This document shows positions 19,388 to 28,131 of a stretch of 64,000 bases of DNA, one piece after another (positions within the stretch are counted from its first letter, which is position 1; each line of letters opens with the position of its first letter). The notes beneath the pieces are model-generated. The model did no database searches. It saw only the letters and a list, made by a program, of their open reading frames with translations, and was not told the origin of the DNA. The DNA is from Cellulomonas denverensis (GTDB taxonomy: Bacteria > Actinomycetota > Actinomycetes > Actinomycetales > Cellulomonadaceae), in the NCBI RefSeq assembly GCF_012396125.1, contig NZ_JAAXOX010000007.1:62001-126000 (forward strand). The letters run 5' to 3'. Made by a program: the position numbers and the translations under genes.

Positions 19388-20268
19388 AGGGCGGTGTGGA
19401 TTGCGTGCAGAGCTGAGCGGGGGAGCTGGAGATCGTCGGCGGTGCAGGTGATGACGCGCCAGCCGAGGGTCTCGAGGTCGCGGCGGCGGGTGATGTCCCG
19501 GCGCCAGGTCGTCCGGTCGGTGCGGTGCACGTCCCCGTCGTACTCGATCGCGAGCCGAGCCTCGGGATAGGAGAGGTCCGGCCGGGCGACCGGGTTCCCG
19601 AGGCGGTCCAGCACGCATCGGTTCACCTCCGGGTCGGGCAGACCCGCCGCGCGCAGCAGCAGACGCAGGCGGCTCTCCATGCACGAGTCGGTGCCGGGCC
19701 GCAGCAGCGACAGTCCTTCCCGCAGCCGTCGCGACCCCCGGGTGCCCGGGGCGAGCTGGTCGACGGTCTGGTGCAGCCGGGCGAGCGTGCTGATCGGGTG
19801 CTGTCGCCGCAGCAGGGCGTCCCCGGCGACGACCAGCTCCGCGACGTCCAGTCGGGCACCGAACTGCGTCCACGCGGTCTCCGCGGTGACGACCGGCAGC
19901 CGGTACAGGATCACCGTGGCCGGCGGCGCGCCGGTGCGGTGCCCGGCCACACCGGCCCGGCGCGGTGGCATGAACAGGCCCGGGACCAGCACGTGCAGCG
20001 CGTCCGGGCTGGGCAGACCGCGCGGTGGATCGGCATCCCACAGCTGCCAGGCAGTGGCATGGCTGAACACGCTGCCGGCCGGGAGCACGGGGAGCAGGTC
20101 GAGGCACCGGCCCACCACGTCGGTCGCCGGGCGAGGGCTGCGCGCGCCGTGCCAGGGCGCCGGGACCCGGGCGAGCCGGGAACGCGACACCCCGGCCAGC
20201 CGCGCCTCGGCAAGCGTGAACGGGCGGGCGGCGAGATCCGGCGGCAGCGACCGGGCTGAGACAGGCAC
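19357..20268 (-). CDS. DUF559 (PD-(D/E)XK-like) protein with AbiEi-type N-terminus
   Basis: This is a 303-residue protein. The N-terminal part (FTLAEARLAGVSRSRL) resembles the winged-helix region of AbiEi-like antitoxins. The C-terminal part (about 195-290) is a DUF559/Vsr-like nuclease fold with ESRLRLLL, ARPDLSYPEARLAIEYDGD and RDITRRRDLETLGWRVI. The spaced Asp, Glu and Lys/Arg residues fit a PD-(D/E)XK active site. I chose GTG 20268; another in-frame GTG lies about 8 codons upstream. The last codons and the stop lie within the left 63-nt palindrome, and the second palindrome lies about 110 nt upstream of the start. Its biological role is unknown. Confidence 0.72.
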   Translation of the reverse strand: MPVSARSLPPDLAARPFTLAEARLAGVSRSRLARVPAPWHGARSPRPATDVVGRCLDLLPVLPAGSVFSHATAWQLWDADPPRGLPSPDALHVLVPGLFMPPRRAGVAGHRTGAPPATVILYRLPVVTAETAWTQFGARLDVAELVVAGDALLRRQHPISTLARLHQTVDQLAPGTRGSRRLREGLSLLRPGTDSCMESRLRLLLRAAGLPDPEVNRCVLDRLGNPVARPDLSYPEARLAIEYDGDVHRTDRTTWRRDITRRRDLETLGWRVITCTADDLQLPRSALHAIHTALAESARMHAS

Positions 20269-20378
20269 CCCCGCAGCGTCGACCACCCCGCACCCCCGAC
20301 GCCACCACCCCACCCCTCCCTGGGGACGACCGCCACCCCGCGCACTCCGTGCACAACTGACCGCTCCGGGTCGCGCCC

Positions 20379-20441
20379 CGCCGAGAGTGCACGAATGCAC
20401 GCCTCCCAGGCCCGGAAGCCTGCATTCGTGCACTCTCGGCG
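20379..20441. repeat. 63-nt palindromic element, right copy
   Basis: The 21-nt arms at 20379-20399 and 20421-20441 are identical to those of the left copy. The 21-nt loop differs but shares CGCCTCC at one end. Judged by that shared part of the loop, the two copies are inverted relative to each other, so they bracket the DUF559 gene like terminal repeats. This copy lies between divergent genes, where a terminator would not be expected. Confidence 0.9.
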
Positions 20442-20640
20442 CGCTGTGCGCTGTGCGCGGGAGGGGTCGTGCGCGGGGAAGGGCTGTGCGCGGGGAGGCG
20501 GTCGTGCGCGGAGGGCGCGGCGCGGTCAGGTGGGGGCGCGCGCCGGGGCGGGCGCGGCTGGGCAGGTGGGGGCCGGGCGCTGGGCGGGCGCTCGGGCGGG
20601 CGGCCGGAGAAATCGGTGGCGCGGGGCCGGGCGCGGGGAG
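20442..20640. repeat. G-rich imperfect repeat block upstream of rsgA
   Basis: The strand is almost pure G and C with recurring GTGCGCGGGG-like units (at least four between 20450 and 20515), then GGGCGGGCGC-like units. No reading frame here has protein-like content and no promoter is visible. It begins directly at the end of the right palindrome. Confidence 0.5.
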
Positions 20641-20682
20641 GACCGTGGATCCCGGAATCAGGAACCGGGAAGGGTCAGGACG

Positions 20683-21690
20683 ATGCGGGCATGGGGCTGG
20701 GACGACGGGTGGGAGGCCGCCTGGGCGGACTCCGGCGCGGGCGACGCCGGCCGGGTGCCCGGGCGGGTGGTCCGGGTGGACCGCGGATCGGTCGAGGTGG
20801 TCACGGCGACCGGCGACCGGCGGGTGCGGGTGGACGGCGCGGCGGTCGGGGACTGGGTCGCAGTGGCCAACGACGGCCGCGGGGATGTGCTGGAGCGGCG
20901 GACGGTGCTGGCCCGGGCGAGTGCGGGCCGGGACTCCGGCGAGCAGCTGCTGGCGGCCAATGTCGACCTGATCGGCGTGGTCGAGCCGTTGCGGCCCACC
21001 GCGAACCCCCGCCGGGTGGAACGTCTGCTCACGTTGGCCTGGGCCGGTGGGGCGCCGCCGGCGGTGGTGCTGACCAAGGCCGATCTGGCCGAGCCGGGCG
21101 CCGGCGATCCGGTGCGGTCGGTGGCGGTGGGCGCCGAGGTGGTCGAGGTGTCGACGGTGACCGGGCAGGGCATCGACGAGGTGCGCGAGCTGGTGCGCGG
21201 GCGGACGTTCGCGCTGGTCGGGCCGTCGGGGGCGGGTAAGTCCAGCCTGGTGAACGCGCTGGCCGGCGAACAGCTGGTCGAGACCGGCGAGGTCCGCGGT
21301 GACGGCCGGGGGCGGCACACCACCACGGCAGGGACGCTGATCGCGCTGCCGGGGATCGGCTGGCTGGTGGACACCCCGGGGCTGCGGACGGTCGGGATGA
21401 CCGGCGCGGAGGACGGGCTGGACCGGGCGTTCGCGGACATCGCCGAGCTGGCGGAGGAGTGCCGGTTCGCGGACTGCGCGCACCACAGCGAGCCGGGCTG
21501 TGCGGTGCTGGCCGCGGTGGACGACGGGTCGCTGGACCCGGCCCGGCTGGACAGCTACCGGCGCCTGGAGCGGGAGATCGCCTCGCAGGCCCGCCGCCGG
21601 GAGAGCAAGGACCGCTCGGCCGAGCGCCGGGACGGTCGTGCGCACGCCCGCGGTGTGCGCGAGGTGATGGCGGCCAAGAACCGCCGCTGA
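20683..21690 (+). CDS. rsgA: Ribosome small subunit-dependent GTPase RsgA
   Basis: RsgA is a circularly permuted GTPase that matures the 30S subunit. The 335-residue protein shows the permuted order: TKAD (G4), then GPSGAGKSS (G1), a GRHTTTA switch region and DTPG (G3). An OB-fold lies at the N-terminus, and the C-terminal zinc site ECRFADCAHHSEPGCAV is intact. The ATG at 20683 follows AGGGTCAGGACG. A strong hairpin terminator lies downstream, before the convergent LLM gene. Confidence 0.95.
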   Translation: MRAWGWDDGWEAAWADSGAGDAGRVPGRVVRVDRGSVEVVTATGDRRVRVDGAAVGDWVAVANDGRGDVLERRTVLARASAGRDSGEQLLAANVDLIGVVEPLRPTANPRRVERLLTLAWAGGAPPAVVLTKADLAEPGAGDPVRSVAVGAEVVEVSTVTGQGIDEVRELVRGRTFALVGPSGAGKSSLVNALAGEQLVETGEVRGDGRGRHTTTAGTLIALPGIGWLVDTPGLRTVGMTGAEDGLDRAFADIAELAEECRFADCAHHSEPGCAVLAAVDDGSLDPARLDSYRRLEREIASQARRRESKDRSAERRDGRAHARGVREVMAAKNRR

Positions 21691-21706
21691 CCGCCTGCTG
21701 ACACGG

Positions 21707-21745
21707 GACCGCCCCGCGACCCGGGTGCCGGGGCGCGGGGCGGTC
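21707..21745. terminator. Bidirectional hairpin between rsgA and the LLM oxidoreductase gene
   Basis: GACCGCCCCGCG (21707-21718) pairs perfectly with CGCGGGGCGGTC (21734-21745) around a 15-nt loop that can itself fold. It has no T-run. It serves two convergent genes. Confidence 0.75.
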
Positions 21746-21756
21746 GGGTGCTGTGC

Positions 21757-22743
21757 TCAGCGCAGGGCCGGGGCGACCTCGCGCTCGAACAGCTCGATGC
21801 TGCTGCGGTCGTAGGCGGCGTCCGCGAAGTAGCAGATCGCGTAGGTCATGCCCAGGGCGCGCAGCTCGGTCAGCTTCTCGGCGATCTGCTCCGGGGTGCC
21901 GACCAGCGGACCGTTGCGGAACCCTTCCGCCTCGGCGGCCGCCTTCTCCGGGATGGTCAGGGAGTAGTGCTCCTCGATCCAGGCGATCTTGTCGTCGACC
22001 TCGGACTTGGTGGCGCCGATCACCACGTTGTAGTTGGCCGAGCGGGTGATCTCGTCGTAGTTGCGGCCGATCGCGGTGCAGTGCTCCTGCAGTACCTGCG
22101 ACTTGTGTGCGAAGCCGGCCGGGCTGCCGTCGAAGTTGGTGTACTGCGCGTGCTCGGCGGCGATCCGGAGGGTCTTCTTCTCTCCGCCGCCGGCGATCCA
22201 CAGCGGCGGCCCGTCCACCTGCAGCGGCAGCGGCGACAGCTGGGCGCCGTCCACCTGGTAGTGCGTGCCGTCCAGGGTCGCCACGCCGTTGGTCCACATC
22301 TGCTTCATGATCTGGACGCCCTCGTCCAGGGCGGCCAGCCGGGCACCCGCGGTCGGGAAGCCGTAGCCGTAGGCCCGCCACTCGTGCTCGTACCAGCCGG
22401 CGCCGATGCCCATCTGCACCCGGCCGCCGCTGATCACGTCGGCAGTGGTGGCGACCTTCGCCAGGTACGCCGGGTTGCGGTAGGCCATGCAGGTACACAT
22501 CTGGCCGAGCTTGACCCGGCTGGTGGTGGCCGCGTAGGCGTTCATCAGGCTCCACGCCTCATGGGTGGCCTCACCGTTGGGCTCGGGCACCGCGTGGAAG
22601 TGGTCGTAGACCCAGATCGAGTCCCAGACGTCGCCTGTGTCGGCGTGCTGGGCGAGGCCGTTCATGACGGACCAGTGCTCGGCCGGCGCGATGCCGGTGA
22701 GGTCCTGCCGCCAACCCTGGGGGATGAAGAGTCCGAAGCGCAT
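21757..22743 (-). CDS. LLM class F420-dependent oxidoreductase
   Basis: This 328-residue TIM-barrel protein is of the bacterial luciferase-like superfamily. The N-terminus MRFGLFIPQGW, the conserved VYDHFHAV, the ISGGRVQMGIGAGWYEHEW block and WIAGGGEKKTLRIAAEHA match F420-dependent members common in actinobacteria. The substrate is not predictable. The ATG lies 6 nt after TAGGTT (22755-22750, minus strand), so the mRNA is probably leaderless. It is divergent from nnrDE (112 nt). Confidence 0.88.
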   Translation of the reverse strand: MRFGLFIPQGWRQDLTGIAPAEHWSVMNGLAQHADTGDVWDSIWVYDHFHAVPEPNGEATHEAWSLMNAYAATTSRVKLGQMCTCMAYRNPAYLAKVATTADVISGGRVQMGIGAGWYEHEWRAYGYGFPTAGARLAALDEGVQIMKQMWTNGVATLDGTHYQVDGAQLSPLPLQVDGPPLWIAGGGEKKTLRIAAEHAQYTNFDGSPAGFAHKSQVLQEHCTAIGRNYDEITRSANYNVVIGATKSEVDDKIAWIEEHYSLTIPEKAAAEAEGFRNGPLVGTPEQIAEKLTELRALGMTYAICYFADAAYDRSSIELFEREVAPALR

Positions 22744-22855
22744 GAGCTGAACCTAGCGCCGCCCGGGCCGGCACGGAGGACCTGAGTAGTGTCCGCACGG
22801 ACCGATCACGCCGAACGGCCGGGCAACCGGGCCGCCGGTCGGACAGGATGGGCAC

Positions 22856-24568
22856 ATGATCCACGGGTACACCGCCGCCCAGATCCGCGCCGCCGAACAG
22901 CCGCTGCTCGCCGCGGGCCGGCCGCTGATGCAGCACGCCGCGTTCGCGCTCGCCGGGGTGGTGGCGGGCGAGCTGGCCGGCCGCCGGGGGGCGGTGGCCG
23001 GGTCGACGGCGGTGCTGCTGGTCGGGTCGGGGAACAATGGCGGCGACACGCTGCACGCCGGGGCGCTGCTGGCCACGCGCGGCGTGCGGGTGCTCGCGCT
23101 GTGCACCACGGACCGGCCACATGCCGAGGGGCTGGCGGCCCTGACACGCGCGGGCGGCCGGGCGGTGCTGGTCGTGGACGGGCTGGACCTGGACCCGGAC
23201 CCGGCGGCGACGGGCGCGGACCGCGGGGCCGGGGGTGCGCCCGGCGGGGCGAGGGATGCGGCCCTGGACACGGACGCCGCCACCGAGGGCGCAGACCTCG
23301 ACCCGGACACCGCCGCCCGGGGCGCAGGCCGGCACGATGCCCACCCCGCCCCCCTGCCCCGCCTGTGGGCCGGCGACGCCGCCGCCGAGGCCGCCACCGC
23401 CGACGTGCTGCTGGACGGCCTGCTCGGCATCGGGGGCCGGGGCGCGCCGCGCGGGGTCGCCGGGGTGCTGACCACCGTGCTGGCGCAGACGCTCGCCGAC
23501 GGCGGGGACGGTCCGCTGGTGGTGGCGGTGGACGTGCCGAGCGGGATCGGGGTGGACGACGGTGCGCTGCCGACCGACGGGACCGTGCTGCCCGCGGACC
23601 TGACCGTGACGTTCGGTGGGGTGAAGGCCGGGCTGCTGCTGCCGCCGGCCAGCGGCCTGGCGGGCACGGTGCGACCGGTGGAGCTCGGGCTCGGGCTGGA
23701 CGCCGGGGCCGCGGCGGTGATCCGGCTGGAACCGGCGGATGTGGCGGCGTTGTGGCCGGTGCCGGGGCCGGGGGATCACAAGTACACCCGCGGGGTGCTG
23801 GGTGTGGTCGCGGGGACCGCCACCTACCCGGGTGCCGCGGTGCTGACCGTGCAGGCGGCCGCCCGGGCGGGGGTCGGGATGATCCGGTACCAGGGACCGG
23901 ACCGGGTGGTGGACGCGGTGCTGGCGGCCCGGCCGGAGGTGGTGCACGGCCCGGGCCGGGTGCAGGCCTGGCTGCTGGGCCCCGGGGTCGATCCGGCCGA
24001 CCGGGACCAGGCGGACCGGGTCCGGGCGGCGCTGGCCAGGGCGCTCGCGGCGGGGGAGCCCGCGGTGCTGGACGCCGGGGTGCTGGCGCTGCTGCCGGAC
24101 CGGGTGGCGCCCTGGTGTGTGCTGACGCCGCACGCCGGGGAACTGGCCACCCTGCTGTCCGGTCGCGGGGCGCATGTGGACCGGGCGGCGGTGGAGAGCG
24201 AACCGGTGCGCTGGGCCCGCCGGGCGCAGGAGCTGACCGGTGGCACCGTCCTGCTCAAGGGCTCGACCACGGTGATCGCCGGACCGCAGGGGGTGTGTTA
24301 CGCCCAGGCCGACGCCCCGGGCTGGCTGGCCACCGCCGGTGCGGGCGACGTGCTGTCCGGGCTGTTGGGGGCGCTGCTGGCCGGGCGGGCGGAGGAGGTG
24401 GTCGCCGACCCGTCCAGTGCGGCGGCGCTCGCGGCGGTGGCGGCGCTGGTGCACGGCCGGGCCGCGGACCGGGCGAATCCGGGCGGCCCGGTGACCGCGG
24501 GGGCGGTGGCGGAGGCGATCGCGGCGACCGTCGCCGGACTGCTGACCGAGGAGGACGAGGATGCCTGA
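22856..24568 (+). CDS. nnr: Bifunctional NAD(P)HX epimerase / ADP-dependent dehydratase
   Basis: This enzyme repairs hydrated NAD(P)H. Its N-terminal YjeF/NnrE domain (GSGNNGGDTLHAG, later VAVDVPSGIGVDDG) epimerises NAD(P)HX. The C-terminal NnrD carbohydrate-kinase-like domain (GDHKYTRGVLGVVAG, LTPHAGELA, TAGAGDVLSGLLG) dehydrates it. The 570 residues include an unusual low-complexity insertion at about 111-167 made of three copies of an Asp-rich motif (see findings). CAGGAT lies 6 nt before the ATG. The last 8 nt overlap the following kinase gene. Confidence 0.92.
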   Translation: MIHGYTAAQIRAAEQPLLAAGRPLMQHAAFALAGVVAGELAGRRGAVAGSTAVLLVGSGNNGGDTLHAGALLATRGVRVLALCTTDRPHAEGLAALTRAGGRAVLVVDGLDLDPDPAATGADRGAGGAPGGARDAALDTDAATEGADLDPDTAARGAGRHDAHPAPLPRLWAGDAAAEAATADVLLDGLLGIGGRGAPRGVAGVLTTVLAQTLADGGDGPLVVAVDVPSGIGVDDGALPTDGTVLPADLTVTFGGVKAGLLLPPASGLAGTVRPVELGLGLDAGAAAVIRLEPADVAALWPVPGPGDHKYTRGVLGVVAGTATYPGAAVLTVQAAARAGVGMIRYQGPDRVVDAVLAARPEVVHGPGRVQAWLLGPGVDPADRDQADRVRAALARALAAGEPAVLDAGVLALLPDRVAPWCVLTPHAGELATLLSGRGAHVDRAAVESEPVRWARRAQELTGGTVLLKGSTTVIAGPQGVCYAQADAPGWLATAGAGDVLSGLLGALLAGRAEEVVADPSSAAALAAVAALVHGRAADRANPGGPVTAGAVAEAIAATVAGLLTEEDEDA

Positions 24569-25187
24569 GCCGACCGTGCTGGACGCCACGCTGCTGGACC
24601 GGGTGCGGTCCTGGATCGACACCGGCGGGCGGCACCTGCTCGGCCTGGCGGGTGCGCCGGGCGCCGGGAAGTCCACCCTGTCCGCCGCACTGCTGACGGC
24701 GTTCCCCGGGCAGTGCGTGGTGGTGCCGATGGACGGCTTCCACCTGGCGCAGTCGGAGCTGGAGCGGCTGGGCCGGGCGGCGCGCAAGGGGGCGCCGGAC
24801 ACCTTCGACACAGCGGGGTACGTGGCACTGCTGCGCCGGCTGCGGGCGGCGGAGGAGACGGTGTACGCCCCGGAGTACCGCCGGGATCTGCACAACGCGG
24901 TGGCCGGGGCGATCCCGGTCCCGCCGGAGGTGCCGGTGGTGATCACCGAGGGCAACTACCTGCTGCTGGACGACCACGGCTTCGGGCCGGTGCACGGGCT
25001 GCTGGACGAGTGCTGGTTCGTCGAGCTGGACGAGCGGGTGCGGCTGGACCGGCTGGAACGACGGCACGTGGCGACCGGGAAGTCCCCGGTGGCGGCGCAC
25101 GAGTGGACCCGGGGTCCGGACCAGCGGAACGCGGAGCTGGTGGCGGCCACCGCGGCCCGGGCGGACCGGCGGGTGCGGGTGGCGTGA
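24561..25187 (+). CDS. Nucleoside/nucleotide kinase family protein
   Basis: This is a 208-residue P-loop kinase related to uridine kinase, pantothenate kinase and YggC/FrcK-type proteins. Motifs are GAPGAGKSTLSAALL near residue 31, the substrate-side PMDGFHLAQ, and TEGNYLLL (Walker B-like), with ERRHVATGKS in the lid. The phosphate acceptor cannot be assigned. It overlaps nnr by 8 nt and sits upstream of alr. Confidence 0.85.
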   Translation: MPEPTVLDATLLDRVRSWIDTGGRHLLGLAGAPGAGKSTLSAALLTAFPGQCVVVPMDGFHLAQSELERLGRAARKGAPDTFDTAGYVALLRRLRAAEETVYAPEYRRDLHNAVAGAIPVPPEVPVVITEGNYLLLDDHGFGPVHGLLDECWFVELDERVRLDRLERRHVATGKSPVAAHEWTRGPDQRNAELVAATAARADRRVRVA

Positions 25188-25233
25188 GCCACTCGGTGCC
25201 CGGTCACCGGCCGCGCGGTGCGAAACTGTCCCG

Positions 25234-26397
25234 GTGAGCCTGTACCCCGCACGCGCCGTCGTCGACCTGGGCGCCATCCGCGCCAATGCGCGCACGCTGG
25301 TCCGGATCGCCGACGGGGCGGCGGTGATGGCGGTGGTGAAGGCCGACGCCTACGGTCACGGGCTGGTGCCGGTGGCGCGGGCCGCGGTGCAGGGCGGCGC
25401 GAGCTGGCTGGGCACCGCGCAGCTCGCCGAGGCGCTGGCGCTGCGCGAGGCCGGGATCGATGCCCGGGTGCTGACCTGGCTGTACGCACCGGGGGCCCCG
25501 CTGGACCTGGCGGTGGCCGCGGACATCGACCTCGGGGTCGCGGCCGGCTGGGCGCTGGACGAGGTGGTCGCGGCGGCGCGGGCGACCGGGCGGACCGCGC
25601 GGGTGCACCTGAAGGTGGACACCGGGCTGGGCCGCAACGGCGTGACCCCGGCGGAGCTGGGCCCGGTGCTGGACGCCGCGGCCCGCCACCAGGCCGAGGG
25701 GCTGATCCGGGTGGTCGGGGTGTTCAGCCACCTGGCGTTCGCCGACACGCCGGGCCACCCGACGCTGGACCACCAGCTCGGGGTGCTGCACCAGGCGGTC
25801 GAGGCGGCCCGGTCGCGCGGGATCGAGCCGGAGCTGCGGCACCTGGCCGCCTCCGCCGCCGCGCTGACCGCCCCGGAGCTGCACCTGGACCTGGTCCGGG
25901 CCGGGCTGGCGCTGTACGGGCTGAGTCCGGTGCCGCAGGTCGGCGGGCCGGCGGACTTCGGGCTGGTGCCGGCGATGACGCTGGAGGCCGAGTTCGCGAC
26001 GGTGAAGCAGTTGCCCGCCGGGCACGGGATGTCCTACTCCCACCACTACGTGACCCCGGTGGACACCACGGTCGGGGTGGTGCCGCTCGGCTACGGCGAC
26101 GGGATCCCGCGGCATGCCTCCGGGGTGGACGGTGCGCCGGGTGCGCCGGTCGCGGTCGGTGGCCGGGAGCTGGCGATCGCCGGGCGGGTCTGCATGGACC
26201 AGTTCATGGTGGACCTCGGGCCCGGGGCGGCCGAGGTGGCCGGCGACCGGGTGACGCTGTTCGGGCCGGGCGGTCCGTCGGCGGAGGACTGGGCCCGCGC
26301 GGCGGGGACGATCAGCTATGAGATCGTGACCCGGCTCGGGGCGAGGGTCCCCCGGGTGTACGTGGACAGCGACGAGGGCGTGAAGGGCGAGGCATGA
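25234..26397 (+). CDS. alr: Alanine racemase
   Basis: This PLP enzyme makes D-alanine for peptidoglycan. The 387-residue protein has the PLP-lysine motif AVVKADAYGHG near residue 37, the HLKVDTGLGRNG loop and the catalytic-Tyr region GYGDGIPR. RVCMDQFMVD near residue 322 completes the set. The GTG start lies 6 nt after GAAACT (25222-25227). The stop overlaps the tsaE start (ATGA), giving the alr-tsaE-tsaB-rimI order common in actinobacteria. Confidence 0.97.
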   Translation: MSLYPARAVVDLGAIRANARTLVRIADGAAVMAVVKADAYGHGLVPVARAAVQGGASWLGTAQLAEALALREAGIDARVLTWLYAPGAPLDLAVAADIDLGVAAGWALDEVVAAARATGRTARVHLKVDTGLGRNGVTPAELGPVLDAAARHQAEGLIRVVGVFSHLAFADTPGHPTLDHQLGVLHQAVEAARSRGIEPELRHLAASAAALTAPELHLDLVRAGLALYGLSPVPQVGGPADFGLVPAMTLEAEFATVKQLPAGHGMSYSHHYVTPVDTTVGVVPLGYGDGIPRHASGVDGAPGAPVAVGGRELAIAGRVCMDQFMVDLGPGAAEVAGDRVTLFGPGGPSAEDWARAAGTISYEIVTRLGARVPRVYVDSDEGVKGEA

Positions 26398-26894
26398 CGA
26401 TCGAGGTGGAGCTGCCGGACGCCGGCAGCACCCGGGCCTACGGCGAGGCACTGGCCGGGCTGCTGCGGGCCGGTGACCTGGTGGTGCTGACCGGTGACCT
26501 GGGGGCGGGCAAGACCACGCTGACCCAGGGGATCGGCACCGGGCTGGGCGTGCGGGGCGCGGTCGCCTCGCCGACGTTCATCATCGCCCGGGTGCACCCG
26601 TCGCTGGTGGACGGCCCGGCCCTGGTGCACGTGGACGCCTACCGGCTCGGTTCGCTGGACGAGGTGGACGCGCTGGACCTGGACGCCTCGCTGGAGGAGT
26701 CGGTGACCGTGGTGGAGTGGGGCGAGGGCCTGGTCGAGCAGCTCGCCCAGGACCGGCTGGAGATCGCGCTGCACCGCCCGCACGGCGGCGACCCGCTGGC
26801 CGAGGACGCCTCCGCCGGGACCCGGCGCGTGACCCTCACCCCGGTGGGCGAACGCTGGCGCGACGTCCCGCTGCCCACCACCCCCACGGTCTGA
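26394..26894 (+). CDS. tsaE: tRNA threonylcarbamoyladenosine biosynthesis ATPase TsaE
   Basis: TsaE is the ATPase that drives t6A synthesis with TsaB and TsaD. The 166-residue protein has the P-loop GDLGAGKTTLTQGIG, the ASPTF switch, HVDAYRL and VVEWGEGL, all typical. It is coupled to alr by an ATGA overlap, and tsaB follows after 10 nt. Confidence 0.96.
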   Translation: MTIEVELPDAGSTRAYGEALAGLLRAGDLVVLTGDLGAGKTTLTQGIGTGLGVRGAVASPTFIIARVHPSLVDGPALVHVDAYRLGSLDEVDALDLDASLEESVTVVEWGEGLVEQLAQDRLEIALHRPHGGDPLAEDASAGTRRVTLTPVGERWRDVPLPTTPTV

Positions 26895-26904
26895 GGAGAC
26901 ACCC

Positions 26905-27636
26905 GTGCCGCTGCTTGCCCTGGACACCTCGTCCGCCGCCTCCGCCGCCGTGCTGGCCGACGACGGCGCCACCCTGGCCACCCGGTCCTCCGGCGAACCG
27001 CGCCGGCACGCCGAGCTGCTGACCCCGCTGATCGAGCGGGTGCTGGCCGAGTCCGGCGTGGACCGCACCGAGCTGACCGCGATCGTGGCCGGGACCGGGC
27101 CCGCGCCGTTCACCGGTCTGCGGGTCGGCCTGGTCACCGCCCGCACGCTCGGACTCGCGCTGGACGTCCCGGTGTACGGGGTGTCCTCGCTGGACGCCCT
27201 GGCCGGGGCTGCGCTGGACCTGCCGGAGGCCGCGCAGGCCGGTGAGGTGCTGGTGGTGACCGACGCCCGCCGCAAGGAGGTCTACTGGGCCCGCTACCGC
27301 GCGGTGGTCGGCGCCGGTGCCCAGCGGTCGGTGGAGCTGGTCGACGGTCCCGGGGTGGACGCCCCGGCGGTGCTGGCCGAGCGCGGCCTGGACGGGGTGC
27401 TGGTGGTCGGACCGGGCACCGCGCTGTACCCGGAGCTGCTGCCCGCCGGTGCGCAGGTCGGCGACCTGGACCCGGCGGAGCTGGGCCGGGTGGCGCTGGC
27501 CCGGCTGGCCGAGGCGGTGGCCGCGTCCCCGGATCTGCCGCTGCCGGAGGCCGCCGTGCAGCTGCCGACCGAGCCGCTGTACCTGCGCCGCCCGGACGCG
27601 GTGCCGCCGCCGGCCGCCAAGCGGGCCTCGGCATGA
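26905..27636 (+). CDS. tsaB: t6A synthesis protein TsaB
   Basis: TsaB is the non-catalytic actin-like partner of TsaD. The 243-residue protein begins MPLLALDTSSAASAAVLADD and has GTGPAPFTGLRVGLVTARTLGLAL, the standard TsaB signature. The GTG at 26905 follows GAGGAGA. The stop overlaps the rimI start (ATGA). Confidence 0.95.
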   Translation: MPLLALDTSSAASAAVLADDGATLATRSSGEPRRHAELLTPLIERVLAESGVDRTELTAIVAGTGPAPFTGLRVGLVTARTLGLALDVPVYGVSSLDALAGAALDLPEAAQAGEVLVVTDARRKEVYWARYRAVVGAGAQRSVELVDGPGVDAPAVLAERGLDGVLVVGPGTALYPELLPAGAQVGDLDPAELGRVALARLAEAVAASPDLPLPEAAVQLPTEPLYLRRPDAVPPPAAKRASA

Positions 27637-28109
27637 CGGTGGTGCTGCGGCCGCTGACCGCGGATGACCTGGACGCGCTGGACGCGATGGAGCAGGCGCT
27701 GTTCGGGCCCGGGGCGTGGTCGCGTGCCTCGATGGCGGAGGAGATCGCCGGGCCGGGCCGCTGGTACGTGGGTGCGGAGTCCGGTGGCGAGCTGGTCGGC
27801 TACGCGGGGCTGTGGTTCGACGGCGACGACGTGCAGGTGATGACGCTGGGCACCCGCCCGGACGCCCAGCGCCGCGGGATCGGCCGGATGCTGCTGGAGG
27901 CGCTGGTGGCCCGGGCCCGGGAGCTGGACGCGGACTCGGTGCTGCTGGAGGTGCGGGTGGACAACGCGCCGGCCCTGGAGCTGTACCGCCGGGCGGGGTT
28001 CCGGCGGCTGGCGCTGCGCAAGCGGTACTACCAGCCGGAGAACGTGGACGCCTGGACGATGCGCAAGAACCTGCGGACAGCGGACGACCCGGCCACCCCG
28101 CAGGTGTGA
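27633..28109 (+). CDS. rimI: Ribosomal-protein-alanine N-acetyltransferase
   Basis: This is a 158-residue GNAT protein. The acetyl-CoA-binding signature reads QRRGIGRMLLEAL, preceded by VMTLGTRPDAQ and followed by LEVRVDNAPALELYRRAGF, matching RimI. Position directly after tsaB with a 4-nt overlap supports the assignment. S18 acetylation is the known role in E. coli; targets in actinobacteria may be broader. Confidence 0.92.
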   Translation: MTVVLRPLTADDLDALDAMEQALFGPGAWSRASMAEEIAGPGRWYVGAESGGELVGYAGLWFDGDDVQVMTLGTRPDAQRRGIGRMLLEALVARARELDADSVLLEVRVDNAPALELYRRAGFRRLALRKRYYQPENVDAWTMRKNLRTADDPATPQV

Positions 28110-28131
28110 CCGGGTCGTCGGGGACGCGGGC

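Noticed and set aside
19325..20441. Reading the two 63-nt palindromes as ordinary terminators
   Set aside because: The right copy lies between divergent genes, there are no T-runs, and the arms are identical over 21 nt at both sites, which termination alone would not require.
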